A stretch of 60,850 nucleotides of DNA, from positions 1 to 60,850 of the forward strand of contig CAJUFN010000013.1 in NCBI GenBank assembly GCA_910585545.1, written 5' to 3'. The translations under genes were made by a program, and so were the position numbers. This DNA is from an uncultured Lachnospiraceae bacterium. GTDB lineage: Bacteria > Bacillota > Clostridia > Lachnospirales > Lachnospiraceae. The notes under the pieces are model-generated. The model was not told the origin of the DNA and did no database searches. It saw only the letters and a program-made list of their open reading frames with translations. Below are positions 42,783-51,344 of this stretch, in pieces (position 1 is the first letter of the stretch; each line of letters opens with the position of its first letter).

Positions 42783-44612
42783 ATGAAAACAAAACGTGAA
42801 AATATCCGTAATATCGCTATTATTGCCCATGTTGACCATGGCAAAACAACACTTGTAGATGAATTATTAAAACAAAGCGGTGTCTTTCGTGAAAACCAGG
42901 AAGTCGCAGAACGCGTCATGGATTCCAACGACATCGAACGTGAACGCGGCATCACGATTCTTTCCAAAAACACTGCCGTTTATTATAAAGATACAAAAAT
43001 CAATATTATTGATACCCCTGGACATGCAGATTTTGGCGGTGAGGTAGAACGTGTGCTTAAGATGGTAAACGGCGTTGTCCTTGTAGTAGATGCTTTTGAG
43101 GGTGCGATGCCTCAGACAAAATTTGTTTTGAAAAAAGCGCTGGAATTAAAGCTTCCAGTTATCGTATGTATTAATAAGATTGACCGTCCGGAAGCAAGAC
43201 CGGACGAAGTAATCGATGAAGTGTTAGAACTTTTCATGGATTTGGATGCCTCTGACGAACAGCTCGATTGCCCATTCGTATATGCTTCAGCCAAATCCGG
43301 TGTGGCTGTTCTTGAATTATCCGATACGCCAAAAGATATGATTCCTCTTTTTGAGACTATTTTGGAATATATTCCGGCACCGGAAGGTGACCCGGAAGCG
43401 GGTACGCAAGTTCTCATCAGCACCATTGATTATAATGAATACGTTGGTCGTATCGGAGTCGGCAAAGTGGATAATGGTACCATTTCCGTCAATCAGGAAG
43501 TCGTGTTAGTAAATCACCACGAACCGGACAAACAACGCAAAGTAAAAATCAGCAAGCTTTATGAATTTGACGGATTGAACAAAATAGAAGTAAAGGAAGC
43601 CGGCATCGGTTCTATCGTGGCAATCTCCGGAATCTCTGAGATTGCGATCGGTGATACCCTTTGTTCACCGGAAAATCCAACTCCAATCCCATTCCAGAAG
43701 ATTTCCGAGCCGACTATTGCTATGCAGTTTGTAGTCAATGATAGTCCATTTGCAGGAACCGAAGGAAAATATGTGACTTCCCGCCACTTAAGAGACCGCC
43801 TTTTCCGTGAGCTCAATACCGATGTCAGTCTCCGCGTAGAAGAATCTGATTCTACCGACAGTTTTAAAGTATCCGGACGAGGAGAACTCCACCTTTCTGT
43901 CTTGATTGAAAATATGCGCCGGGAAGGTTATGAATTTGCAGTCAGCAAAGCAGAAGTTCTTTATAAAAAAGATGAAAATGGAAAATTGTTGGAACCAATG
44001 GAATTGGCATATATTGATGTGCCGGAAGAATTCAACGGAACCGTTATCGACAAGCTTAGTCAAAGAAAAGGTGAACTTCGGAATATGGGAATGTCCAACG
44101 GTGGTTATACACGCCTCGAATTCTCTATCCCTGCACGGGGACTTATCGGTTACCGTGGTGAATTTTTAACAGACACTAAAGGAAATGGTATCATCAATAC
44201 CAGTTACGATGGATATGCCCCATATAAGGGAGAGATTTCTTACCGTAAACAAGGCTCTCTCATCGCATTTGAGACCGGAGAATCTGTCACATACGGACTT
44301 TTCAGCGCGCAGGACCGCGGAACTTTATTCATCGGACCAGGCGAAAAAGTATACTCCGGCATGGTAATCGGACAAAATGGCAAGACAGACGATATCGAAA
44401 TCAATGTCTGCAAGACAAAGCATCTGACCAACACTCGTTCTTCCAGCGCAGATGAGGCCTTGAAATTGACGCCTCCTCGTATCTTAAGCTTAGAACAAGC
44501 ACTGGATTTTATCGAAACTGATGAACTTTTAGAGGTTACTCCAAAATCTCTGCGTATCCGTAAGAAAATTCTTGATCCGAAGATGCGTAAAAGGAGTCAG
44601 AATAAATCATGA
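42783..44612 (+). CDS. typA: Ribosome-associated GTPase TypA/BipA
   Basis: A 609-residue translational GTPase. G1 AHVDHGKTTL, G3 DTPGHADF and G4 NKIDRP lie in the first 135 residues, followed by EF-G-like domains and the BipA C-terminal domain (SLRIRKKILDP near the end). It acts on 70S or 50S ribosomes under stress and cold and in assembly. Length is normal. The ribosome site is modest (AAAGGA). Confidence 0.96.
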   Translation: MKTKRENIRNIAIIAHVDHGKTTLVDELLKQSGVFRENQEVAERVMDSNDIERERGITILSKNTAVYYKDTKINIIDTPGHADFGGEVERVLKMVNGVVLVVDAFEGAMPQTKFVLKKALELKLPVIVCINKIDRPEARPDEVIDEVLELFMDLDASDEQLDCPFVYASAKSGVAVLELSDTPKDMIPLFETILEYIPAPEGDPEAGTQVLISTIDYNEYVGRIGVGKVDNGTISVNQEVVLVNHHEPDKQRKVKISKLYEFDGLNKIEVKEAGIGSIVAISGISEIAIGDTLCSPENPTPIPFQKISEPTIAMQFVVNDSPFAGTEGKYVTSRHLRDRLFRELNTDVSLRVEESDSTDSFKVSGRGELHLSVLIENMRREGYEFAVSKAEVLYKKDENGKLLEPMELAYIDVPEEFNGTVIDKLSQRKGELRNMGMSNGGYTRLEFSIPARGLIGYRGEFLTDTKGNGIINTSYDGYAPYKGEISYRKQGSLIAFETGESVTYGLFSAQDRGTLFIGPGEKVYSGMVIGQNGKTDDIEINVCKTKHLTNTRSSSADEALKLTPPRILSLEQALDFIETDELLEVTPKSLRIRKKILDPKMRKRSQNKS

Positions 44613-45526
44613 CCATTTTAAGACTTTTAGAAAATATCCGCACTCCGTTCGGTGAACAATTTTTTCAATTGCTGACGTATTTTGGCGAAGAACTGCTTGT
44701 CATCGTCGTGATCTGTTCTTTGTACTGGTGCTTCAATAAGAAGGCGGCATATCGCATTGGATTGATTTATTTTACGGCTGGGCTTACCGTTCAGGTATTA
44801 AAAATCACTTTTCGGATTCCGCGTCCATGGGTTCTGGATTCCGACTTTAAAGCGGTAGAAAGCGCTATTCCGGCAGCAACCGGATATTCTTTTCCAAGCG
44901 GCCATACCCAAAGCGGCACCTGCCTTTACGCGCCTCTTGCTGCGCAGACAAAAAAAATATGGATAAAAATCTTATGTGTACTTGCATTTTTACTCATCGG
45001 ATTCTCCCGTATGTACCTTGGGGTTCACACCCCAAAGGACGTACTGGTTTCCATGGGGCTGTCCTTGCTTTTCACCTGGATCATCTTTCATTTTGAGGAA
45101 CAGCTCCTGGGTGATACTGCCCATGCAGGACGAATTGCAGCTGCACTTGCCGTTTTTTCCTGTGCCGTCTGTACATACGCCTTCCTTCTCTGGAAAGGAA
45201 ATGTGATAGACCTTAAATATGTTACAGACTGTTTCAAAGCTTCCGGCGCAGGGCTTGGCTTTGCCTTAGGTTTATATCTCGAAAAGACATACTTGAACTT
45301 TACCGTCAAAGACCTCTCCGGAATGAAGAAATTATGTCGGATCATCATCGGGCTTGTTACCGCAATTACACTAAAAACCCTGTTAAAGCTGCTCGGAGAA
45401 GATATGCTGCTTGTACAGATGCTCTCCTATTTCCTGCTTGTAGTTTGGGTAATTTTCTTATATCCATATTTATTTACAGCCAAAGAAAGACAGCACCTAA
45501 AGACAACATCGCACAAATCCATATAA
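44609..45526 (+). CDS. PAP2-family membrane phosphatase
   Basis: A 305-residue protein with about eight membrane helices and the three phosphatase motifs: KITFRIPRPW, PSGHTQSG, and SRMYLGVHTPKDV with the catalytic histidines. It dephosphorylates a lipid phosphate or undecaprenyl pyrophosphate at the membrane. The ATG overlaps the typA stop as ATGA, so they are coupled. The C-terminal half has extra membrane helices beyond the PAP2 core. Confidence 0.9.
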   Translation: MTILRLLENIRTPFGEQFFQLLTYFGEELLVIVVICSLYWCFNKKAAYRIGLIYFTAGLTVQVLKITFRIPRPWVLDSDFKAVESAIPAATGYSFPSGHTQSGTCLYAPLAAQTKKIWIKILCVLAFLLIGFSRMYLGVHTPKDVLVSMGLSLLFTWIIFHFEEQLLGDTAHAGRIAAALAVFSCAVCTYAFLLWKGNVIDLKYVTDCFKASGAGLGFALGLYLEKTYLNFTVKDLSGMKKLCRIIIGLVTAITLKTLLKLLGEDMLLVQMLSYFLLVVWVIFLYPYLFTAKERQHLKTTSHKSI

Positions 45527-45530
45527 GCAC

Positions 45531-45569
45531 AAACGTCCAGTGGACGTTTTTGTTGTATGCTTGGCAACA
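45531..45569. repeat. Hairpin plus TTGGCAACA tail, copy B; also PAP2 terminator
   Basis: Perfect stem AAACGTCCA (45531-45539) and TGGACGTTT (45541-45549), then TTTTGTTG. The 36 nt from 45534 match the element at 5130-5165, including GTATGCTTGGCAACA versus GTATACTTGGCAACA. It ends the typA operon and is the left border of the toxin locus. Confidence 0.65.
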
Positions 45570-45570
45570 C

Positions 45571-45626
45571 AAGAATATCCCGTGGAAACCATGTACTAAA
45601 AATACTGACTTCCACGGGATACTCTT
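45571..45626 (-). repeat. Cassette-boundary stem-loop, copy 1
   Basis: Arms AAGAATATCCCGTGGAA (45571-45587) and TTCCACGGGATACTCTT (45610-45626), apex containing CATGTACTAAAAATAC. It is the leftmost of six related stem-loops in the Rhs locus and marks its end. Confidence 0.75.
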
Positions 45627-45661
45627 ATCAATTCATACTATCTAATATCTGCTTAAGGCAT

Positions 45662-45727
45662 AATACAGTCCACGCTCGGCTGACTTGTCAGGAGTTTCCT
45701 GAAACCTTTTAGGGTTTGGACAGTATT
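45662..45727 (+). other. Long imperfect hairpin followed by T8
   Basis: AATACAGTCC (45662-45671) pairs with GGACAGTATT (45718-45727) with one mismatch. Inner repeats include AGGA/TCCT and AAACC/GGTTT. On the plus strand it is followed by ATTTTTTTT, so it could be a plus-strand terminator. The minus strand overlaps the gene scrap at 45709. Confidence 0.4.
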
Positions 45728-45819
45728 ATTTTTTTTGCTTCTGAATCATCTGGGTCATCTTTTAACACATCTACAGCATATTGGCAGTATTCTTTATGTG
45801 AAAAATACTGTTCTGGATT
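45709..45819 (-). pseudogene. C-terminal scrap of an unknown (immunity-like) protein
   Basis: An open minus-strand frame of 36 residues without a start, reading NPEQYFSHKEYCQYAVDVL and then KDDPDDSEAKKIILSKP, has protein-like codon use. About 30 nt upstream, 45851-45870 holds the short Rhs-like scar AAAGCGATGTCAT. It is best explained as the tail of a displaced immunity gene. Confidence 0.45.
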
Positions 45820-45880
45820 TCATTATAGTATCTACTTTTATCATCCAATACCCCCATGACATCGCTTTACTTATTAGTAA

Positions 45881-46303
45881 TCACATTATATTGCCATTAG
45901 CTAACAACTGAAACAATTCTTTCATATCCTCCTCAATATCATCAGTGTCTGAATATAGTGATACCTTTGTTTTAAGAAAATTCCTTTCTATTGATGACAC
46001 TATCCATGTAGCCGATAATGAATAGTAATCCACTTCGCCATCATTACTTTCTATACGTACTTCTTTACCGTCTCTTTGACCTTCACAAAATACATAACAT
46101 TCATAACCATTATGAAACGGCAAACGATGATCAGAACTCTTCTTTGTCGAAAAATCAATCCAAAAAAGCCCAACTTTAAAAGAACAATTGTATTGTTTTA
46201 ACAATGGTGAATAACTACTAATAATCTTAGAATATGTTTCAAGCATTCTATGCTCATGATTTATGATAAGCGGTTCCTTGCTTACATCGTATACAAATTT
46301 CAT
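45881..46303 (-). CDS. Orphan immunity-like protein, family A copy 2
   Basis: A 140-residue cytoplasmic protein with no known domain. It is about half identical to the protein at 49101; shared blocks include MKFVY, RIPFRHGYECY-like LPFHNGYECY, DGKEVRIESNDGEVDYY and the C-terminal DTDDIEEDM and LANGNIM. The start at 46303 follows GGGAGGAGACTTTG. No intact toxin gene precedes it. The immunity role is inferred from its place in the Rhs array and from the paralogy. The sequence just upstream can be read as a toxin-like frame (DYWTGYSSVGWESSRI). Confidence 0.68.
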   Translation of the reverse strand: MKFVYDVSKEPLIINHEHRMLETYSKIISSYSPLLKQYNCSFKVGLFWIDFSTKKSSDHRLPFHNGYECYVFCEGQRDGKEVRIESNDGEVDYYSLSATWIVSSIERNFLKTKVSLYSDTDDIEEDMKELFQLLANGNIM

Positions 46304-46427
46304 CAAAGTCTCCTCCCAAACAGCGTCCAATGAATTGAACATCCTATAATTCTACTTGCTTGATTCCCAACCAACACTACTGTAACCTGTCCAATAATCA
46401 CGTCCGCGAATTTAAACTAACGAATCA

Positions 46428-46832
46428 TTATCCTATAATTATGCTTTTGCATGCAATTGTCAACCGATCTCCTGAAATAAAGGTAATTATCGTTTCGATA
46501 TATTCTTCTTGAATATCTAGTGTACAAAATGGATAATCATTACTATTTTTCATTTCAAATACTTTGGAAATGATAATTGCATTGTCTTTTTCTACATATT
46601 CAAAATCGAGAATACGTGGAGATCTATCCCAAAAATCGCAGGATGTCATTTCAAAGCCAATTACATTCAGAAAATCAATTGAGAACCTTATACTATTGAA
46701 TTTCTCTTCTTTTATAATTGAAAGATGTAATTTCTTTTCAGCGCGATTAAAATTAAACTCTTCAAGTATATCATCATGTATATACACTTCTTTTGAATTA
46801 ATAATATTTCCGTTTGATGCATCCATTATCAT
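46428..46832 (-). CDS. Orphan immunity-like protein
   Basis: A 134-residue protein of alternating beta-type segments, acidic overall (HDDILEEFNFN, DFWDRSPRILDFEYVEKDNA). No family recognised. The ribosome site is weak. Size, acidity and placement in a run of single small genes behind an Rhs array suggest an immunity protein that has lost its toxin. Confidence 0.6.
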   Translation of the reverse strand: MIMDASNGNIINSKEVYIHDDILEEFNFNRAEKKLHLSIIKEEKFNSIRFSIDFLNVIGFEMTSCDFWDRSPRILDFEYVEKDNAIIISKVFEMKNSNDYPFCTLDIQEEYIETIITFISGDRLTIACKSIIIG

Positions 46833-46888
46833 AATTTATTCATCCCATTCACTTCCTTCCACACAAGATATCACGATTAGAATTTCTA

Positions 46889-47215
46889 CTATGTATAACA
46901 ATATAAATCTTCCAAAAACTCTATATTTAATATATCACCCGTATAAATTTTGCGTTCTTCCATCGCCTTCTTTCTAAACAAAGCAATGTCCTCTGTTGTG
47001 TATCCTATTTTATCAAGCAAAGAAGAAATATCATTACATTTATAATCTTTGTCCGTCTTCTTTTTATACTGTAACCAGATCCACAAACGATTTAATGTTG
47101 TTATAGCAGAATATTGCGGATCTGCAATGTCATCATCTAAAACCAAGTCCAAGAGTTCAATTGTATCTGAAAAGTACCATTCACTTATATATTTTATACA
47201 CTCTTCTAAGTTCAT
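46889..47215 (-). CDS. Small acidic helical protein, orphan immunity-like
   Basis: A 108-residue, probably all-helical, acidic protein (LDLVLDDDIADPQYS in the middle, ending EFLEDLYCYT). No family recognised. A strong TTAGGAGGTTTTATA precedes the ATG, so it is probably expressed if transcribed. The immunity role is inferred from context only. Confidence 0.62.
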   Translation of the reverse strand: MNLEECIKYISEWYFSDTIELLDLVLDDDIADPQYSAITTLNRLWIWLQYKKKTDKDYKCNDISSLLDKIGYTTEDIALFRKKAMEERKIYTGDILNIEFLEDLYCYT

Positions 47216-47270
47216 TATAAAACCTCCTAACTACTAGTCCAATAGATTTCCTGCATTCTGTTACATTTAC

Positions 47271-47891
47271 TTATTGAGCATTTACGATAATTTTTTCACC
47301 ATTTACATTTACCCAATATTCATCTGTGAAATCTTGAATATTGGTATAATATGTAACATATGTTTTTTCCAATACATCTATAGGCTGCACCAGTGAACTA
47401 AATTTTGAATTGAAACTATCTGTTATCTGAGAGTACCCACCATTGGTATCCAAAATGGCTACAAAATAATCATTTGTATTTTTATACTGATAAACATCAA
47501 CACTGATGCTATTGTACATCCCGTATATGTGTGAAATATGTTTCTTATTTATTGCATTACTAATTTTCCAGCCATTCGCAACTTTAGGCACAATCAAATA
47601 AATATGTGTATCATCGTCCTCACCTATCACTAAATCGCTATCCTTCCCTTTTACAACAAGCTTAACTTTTGTTTTACTTCCCTGATAATAATGAAAAGCT
47701 TTTTCTGGTGAGCTGAAAGTTATAAATAAATTTTCAAATGGTATAAACGCTAATACAATCATAAATATAATTGAAATAGTAACAGCTAAAAAGCATATTT
47801 TGTTCCAACGAATTTTGTTGGATTTTTTCATTTTTAAAACTATACAGTAAAAAATAATAGCACCCATACATGTTCGAATTAAACCATACAT
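47271..47891 (-). CDS. Membrane-anchored immunity-like protein, family D copy 2
   Basis: A 206-residue protein with two membrane helices in the first 55 residues and an external domain. It is about 70% identical to the protein at 52246, with the segments NLFITFSSPEKAF, KDSDLVIGEDDDTHIYL and the identical end NVNGEKIIVNAQ. The copy at 52246 sits directly behind an Rhs toxin tip, whereas this one has no toxin. Both ends of the family are intact, so it may still protect against that toxin. Confidence 0.7.
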   Translation of the reverse strand: MYGLIRTCMGAIIFYCIVLKMKKSNKIRWNKICFLAVTISIIFMIVLAFIPFENLFITFSSPEKAFHYYQGSKTKVKLVVKGKDSDLVIGEDDDTHIYLIVPKVANGWKISNAINKKHISHIYGMYNSISVDVYQYKNTNDYFVAILDTNGGYSQITDSFNSKFSSLVQPIDVLEKTYVTYYTNIQDFTDEYWVNVNGEKIIVNAQ

Positions 47892-48161
47892 TTCTTCTGC
47901 TCCTTTTCTTAAATGATCGTGCGTAAATGGGTGACTGCACTGGTTATCCTATTCATAGGTTATCATACATACTACATTCTCCGCAATTATTTTCTTGGCA
48001 ACTCTTTGTATTCTATTATTAATTCAGCTATTTTGGTTTTAATATTCTTATTTAACTAAAAATTTACAAAAACATACTATATACTCACACTTTTCCCCGA
48101 AATAAACAAGAATCAAATCCTATATCTAATCAAGACAGCGTTACACAAACTCTTATAACGC
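47892..48161. other. Intergenic stretch with a decayed Rhs scar
   Basis: Mostly AT-rich. On the minus strand 47951-47990 reads roughly IIAENVVCMITYE, a degraded version of the Rhs segment MVAEDMSPVVTYEY, with ACCTATGA intact. No intact gene is seen. Confidence 0.35.
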
Positions 48162-48217
48162 AAAAATATCCTGCAGAAACCATGTACTAAAAGCACCAGA
48201 TTCCACAGGATATTCTT
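48162..48217 (-). repeat. Cassette-boundary stem-loop, copy 2
   Basis: Arms AAAAATATCCTGCAGAA (48162-48178) and TTCCACAGGATATTCTT (48201-48217), apex CATGTACTAAAAGCAC. The stem has CCTG/CAGG where copy 1 has CCCG/CGGG, a paired change. Confidence 0.72.
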
Positions 48218-48249
48218 AAATTCTTTCTCTACATTATTTAGATTTTCCC

Positions 48250-48843
48250 CTAAAAAGATATTTCTTCTAATTCAATCCCCCACTCTTTCATCTTTTCCAT
48301 AAACACCTTTTCATCCACTTCATAATATGTATCATGCCAAATTTTTTTCTGTTCTGGGGCAAAATAAATACAAACATATGAAAATGGATGTTCCGCACAA
48401 TATCCTGAGGGACTAAACTTTCTTTTACGTACAAAACTAAGCCTCCTTTTACGCAAAGCATGAAGTGAAAAAATGATCCCCTTTTCATAAATAAGTTCTG
48501 AAGATGGTCTAAATGTATTACTTATATCCACGACCGCTTTTACTTTAAAATCGTCCCACGTATACTCTTTTTTATAATGCCACAAAGATATAGTACATCC
48601 TTTTTCACTCATGGCAATCGTCCTTCCTGCACATATCCACACCCATATTAATATAGCATATACCAATATGAGTAAACCAATTAGACCCAAAATCAGAATC
48701 TGCATTTCTGCTTTTTCTTTTTCATATACTAGCCCTTTACTATACTTAATTGAATCGGCTATTTCGACTGCCATCACAGCTGTTATTAAAACAAACATAA
48801 CTATTATACAATTTCTCATTGCTTTATTCGGTTTAAATACCAT
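48250..48843 (-). CDS. Two-helix membrane protein, immunity-like family C copy 2
   Basis: A 197-residue protein with membrane helices at about 12-30 and 48-72 and a cytoplasmic domain. It is a paralogue of 49932: shared GCTISLWHYKKEYTW versus GCTISFWHYQRTYKW, HPFSYVCIYF versus HPFSFICIYF, and the near-identical end MKEWGIELEEISF. The fold after the helices resembles small membrane PH-like domains (weak inference). Probably immunity to a membrane-acting toxin. Confidence 0.65.
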   Translation of the reverse strand: MVFKPNKAMRNCIIVMFVLITAVMAVEIADSIKYSKGLVYEKEKAEMQILILGLIGLLILVYAILIWVWICAGRTIAMSEKGCTISLWHYKKEYTWDDFKVKAVVDISNTFRPSSELIYEKGIIFSLHALRKRRLSFVRKRKFSPSGYCAEHPFSYVCIYFAPEQKKIWHDTYYEVDEKVFMEKMKEWGIELEEISF

Positions 48844-48971
48844 CTCTAGTTCATACAGTCTGACTACATTAGAAAATAGTTAGACTTTCCTTTCCCTCAG
48901 ATTTTTGAAATGCAAATAAGTAATTCTCTTATTTTAAAAAATGATTAAGATGTTCGTCGAAATCTCCTTCA

Positions 48972-49097
48972 TCACAACTTTTCCAAACAAAAAAATTTTA
49001 TCATTTGAAATTGTTCCAGGAAATCTTCTTTTTCTGTTTCCGAAAGAGTTTTGCTAACACTAAACTCAAGGCTGCTTTCTGCCGAAACAATTTCTAC
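48972..49097 (-). pseudogene. C-terminal scrap of an unknown protein
   Basis: An open frame of 41 residues, VEIVSAESSLEFSVSKTLSE followed by TEKEDFLEQFQMIKFFCLEKL, begins just after the stop of the gene at 49101 and has no start codon. It is likely the tail of another immunity gene fused or displaced here. Confidence 0.4.
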
Positions 49098-49100
49098 ATT

Positions 49101-49523
49101 TTACATTATATTGCCATCAGCTAACAATCGAACCAATCTTTCCATATCTTCTTCGATATCATCAGTGGCCGAACATAGCCATACGTTAATTTTAAAGAAA
49201 CCTCTTCTCATGAATGATATTGTCCATGAAGCTGATAATGGATAATAATCTACTTCTCCATCATTGCTTTCTATATGTACTTCTTTACCATCTTTCTGTA
49301 CTTCGCAATAAATATAACACTCATACCCATGCCTAAAAGGTATCCTACTTGCTGAGTATTCTTTCTTTAAGAAATTTATCCATCTACACCCTACTTCTAA
49401 TGAAAAATTATACTGTTCAAATATTGCTCTATAGCTGTCAAGAATATCCGAGTACTTTTCTAACATTTTTGTTTCATGCTCTATTATTTCCTCATCTTTA
49501 TCAGATGTGTAAACAAATTTCAT
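49101..49523 (-). CDS. Orphan immunity-like protein, family A copy 1
   Basis: A 140-residue paralogue of the protein at 45881, with the same start (MKFVY), IPFRHGYECYIYCEVQKDGK, and the same end (DDIEEDM ... LADGNIM). The start at 49523 has TGGGAGGCGATTTTA. That ribosome site is itself part of a truncated Rhs-like sequence (the scar at 49551), so expression could depend on the scar. Confidence 0.68.
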   Translation of the reverse strand: MKFVYTSDKDEEIIEHETKMLEKYSDILDSYRAIFEQYNFSLEVGCRWINFLKKEYSASRIPFRHGYECYIYCEVQKDGKEVHIESNDGEVDYYPLSASWTISFMRRGFFKINVWLCSATDDIEEDMERLVRLLADGNIM

Positions 49524-49550
49524 TAAAATCGCCTCCCAAATAACGTCCGC

Positions 49551-49655
49551 TCTCTTCCTCATACTCATAGGTTACCACAGAGGGCATATCCTCTGCAACC
49601 ATTCTGATGGCACCGGCGATTATCCGGAGATCATCTTCTGTGGATAAAAATTGTT
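49551..49655 (-). pseudogene. Rhs scar joined to orphan immunity gene
   Basis: The minus-strand frame reads MVAEDMPSVVTYEY then directly EEESGRY. In intact Rhs copies these segments (MVAEDMSPVVTYEY and YVYEEESGLYY) are separated by about 35 residues, so an internal deletion has joined them at a shared TATGAG. Upstream residues (STEDDLRIIAGAIR) do not match the Rhs copies in this window. Confidence 0.55.
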
Positions 49656-49716
49656 ATAAAGTATGCGATATGTCCACAGTGTTTCTAAAAAACATATTCT
49701 ATGTTTTTGACCAAAT

Positions 49717-49860
49717 TTGCAGAGAAATAGTAGATTTTATGGCGATATATTAACAAAAGAAACGTTACATATCCAAACGTTGGGGATTTCAGATCAAGAA
49801 TTAGATTTGATATCCAAAGCAAAACGCACCAAAACACATCATCACACAAAGCTTTCTAAT
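49717..49860 (+). other. Plus-strand open frame of unknown origin
   Basis: A plus-strand open frame starting TTG at 49717 reads GDILTKETLHIQTLGISDQE and continues ELDLISKAKRTKTHHHTK. Its composition looks protein-like but it has no ribosome site and runs into the stem-loop at 49863. It may be a scrap of a mobile gene or chance. Confidence 0.25.
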
Positions 49861-49862
49861 GT

Positions 49863-49917
49863 AAGAATATCCCATGGAAATCATGTACTAAAGTACCGAA
49901 TTCCACGGGATAGTTCT
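49863..49917 (-). repeat. Cassette-boundary stem-loop, copy 3
   Basis: Arms AAGAATATCCCATGGAA (49863-49879) and TTCCACGGGATAGTTCT (49901-49917), apex CATGTACTAAAGTAC. The preceding bases (ATCATCACACAAAG, CTTTCTAATG) are a decayed form of the flank seen in copies 4-6. Confidence 0.72.
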
Positions 49918-49931
49918 ATCTTCTAACTGCA

Positions 49932-50528
49932 CTATTTACGCCGTTTCTCTTTTCGTCTTTCATAAAAAGAAATTTCTTCCAATTCTATCCCCCACTCTTT
50001 CATTTTGTCCATGAATAGTCCTTCTTCAGTCTCATAAGACGCATATTGTCCGGAAATTTTTCTTTCAGGTACAAAATAAATACAAATAAATGAGAAAGGG
50101 TGAGAAATGCTATATTGCTGGGGAGACTGCCACCATAGCTTACAGATATCACAAGTTGAAAAAACAACACCTTTTTTATAGCTCGTCTCTGTTCTATCTC
50201 TAAACGTATGGCTAAAGTCCTCCAGAGCTTTTATTTTAAATTCTTGCCACTTATATGTTCTTTGATAATGCCAAAAAGATATCGTACATCCTTCCTTGCT
50301 CATAATAATAGTTTTTCCATCAGCAATCCATCGACGTATTACCATTCCACATATCAATATACATACACCAATACTGCAAAAACTCCAAAAATACATTCCT
50401 GCTTTTTCCTGTCGATCCAGTAACACATTACTATATTCAAGCAAATCTGCTATCTCAATCCCTGCAACAATTACCACCAAAATAAATATTATTATCAATT
50501 CTGCTCTCTTCTTTGGTTTAAATATCAT
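49932..50528 (-). CDS. Two-helix membrane protein, immunity-like family C copy 1
   Basis: A 198-residue paralogue of 48250, with two membrane helices (about 10-28 and 45-68), GCTISFWHYQ, HPFSFICIYFVPE and MKEWGIELEEISF, then a basic tail ERRKEKRRK. It follows the HEAT-repeat immunity gene with 162 nt between them, a stretch in which I see no gene. Confidence 0.65.
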   Translation of the reverse strand: MIFKPKKRAELIIIFILVVIVAGIEIADLLEYSNVLLDRQEKAGMYFWSFCSIGVCILICGMVIRRWIADGKTIIMSKEGCTISFWHYQRTYKWQEFKIKALEDFSHTFRDRTETSYKKGVVFSTCDICKLWWQSPQQYSISHPFSFICIYFVPERKISGQYASYETEEGLFMDKMKEWGIELEEISFYERRKEKRRK

Positions 50529-50690
50529 TATTCATATGTTCTAATCCTATTGAAGATTAATTAGAATTCTCCTTCCCTCAAATTCTTTCAGATTAATCAA
50601 ACTTTTCTTGTACAATAAAATTCTATCTATCCCCATCTAGGAAGTGAAAATTTAACAAAATTCACAGTGGAGTTTTCTTTAATCAAGATA

Positions 50691-51344
50691 TTAATTCTCT
50701 TTCAGGAATCGTTCTGCCCGGTCACGTACCGCTTCTGAATTCTCTGCAATAAGTAACTGCTCTACTGCATTCTTTATGCATGTTTCATTGCTCGAGTCAA
50801 TAATATCACTTAGTAGAGATAGTGTCGCACATCTAATCTGATAGTCACCACTTTTTAAGAACTGAAGTAATTCATTAAGTGATTCCTTAATGCCAAACAT
50901 AAATAAGGCATAGCACCAACTTAATGCACAATCATTAGCTTTTTCAGTTTCTTTTTTATTTTTGGCAAACTCAATCTTACTAACAGATACCCTTTTTAAC
51001 AACACTACTACATCTGCCCATGAAAGTATCGCATAGCTTCGAGCAAGTCTACTTGTTTCGCTTGAAATTACTTCTTGCAAAAAATCTAAAACATCATTGT
51101 ACGGAAATACTGACAATGAGTCAAAGGCTTCCGTACGGACTAACTCGTCTTCATCTTGAGCCAATTGTAACAAAATATTTTTAGAATTTTCATTAATGAA
51201 ATCAATTAAAAGAGGAGCAACCATTCTTCTAACAGTATTGTCATTATCAATTGAGTAATCTTTTAAAATCTCAAATTGCTCGTCAGATAAAATAGCCATA
51301 TCGTCATATTCTTGTAATAAATTTATTTTTTCTTCTATTGTCAA
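50691..51344 (-). CDS. HEAT-repeat immunity protein
   Basis: A 217-residue all-helical protein of HEAT-like repeats (NTVRRMVAPLLIDFI, ELVRTEAFDSLSVFP, YQIRCATLSLLSDII, EAVRDRAERFL). Helical-repeat proteins are a known class of immunity proteins in polymorphic toxin systems. The start is TTG at 51344, overlapping the toxin-tip stop as TTGA with GAGGG upstream, so it is coupled to the toxin cassette before it. It presumably binds and blocks that toxin. Confidence 0.82.
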   Translation of the reverse strand: MTIEEKINLLQEYDDMAILSDEQFEILKDYSIDNDNTVRRMVAPLLIDFINENSKNILLQLAQDEDELVRTEAFDSLSVFPYNDVLDFLQEVISSETSRLARSYAILSWADVVVLLKRVSVSKIEFAKNKKETEKANDCALSWCYALFMFGIKESLNELLQFLKSGDYQIRCATLSLLSDIIDSSNETCIKNAVEQLLIAENSEAVRDRAERFLKEN

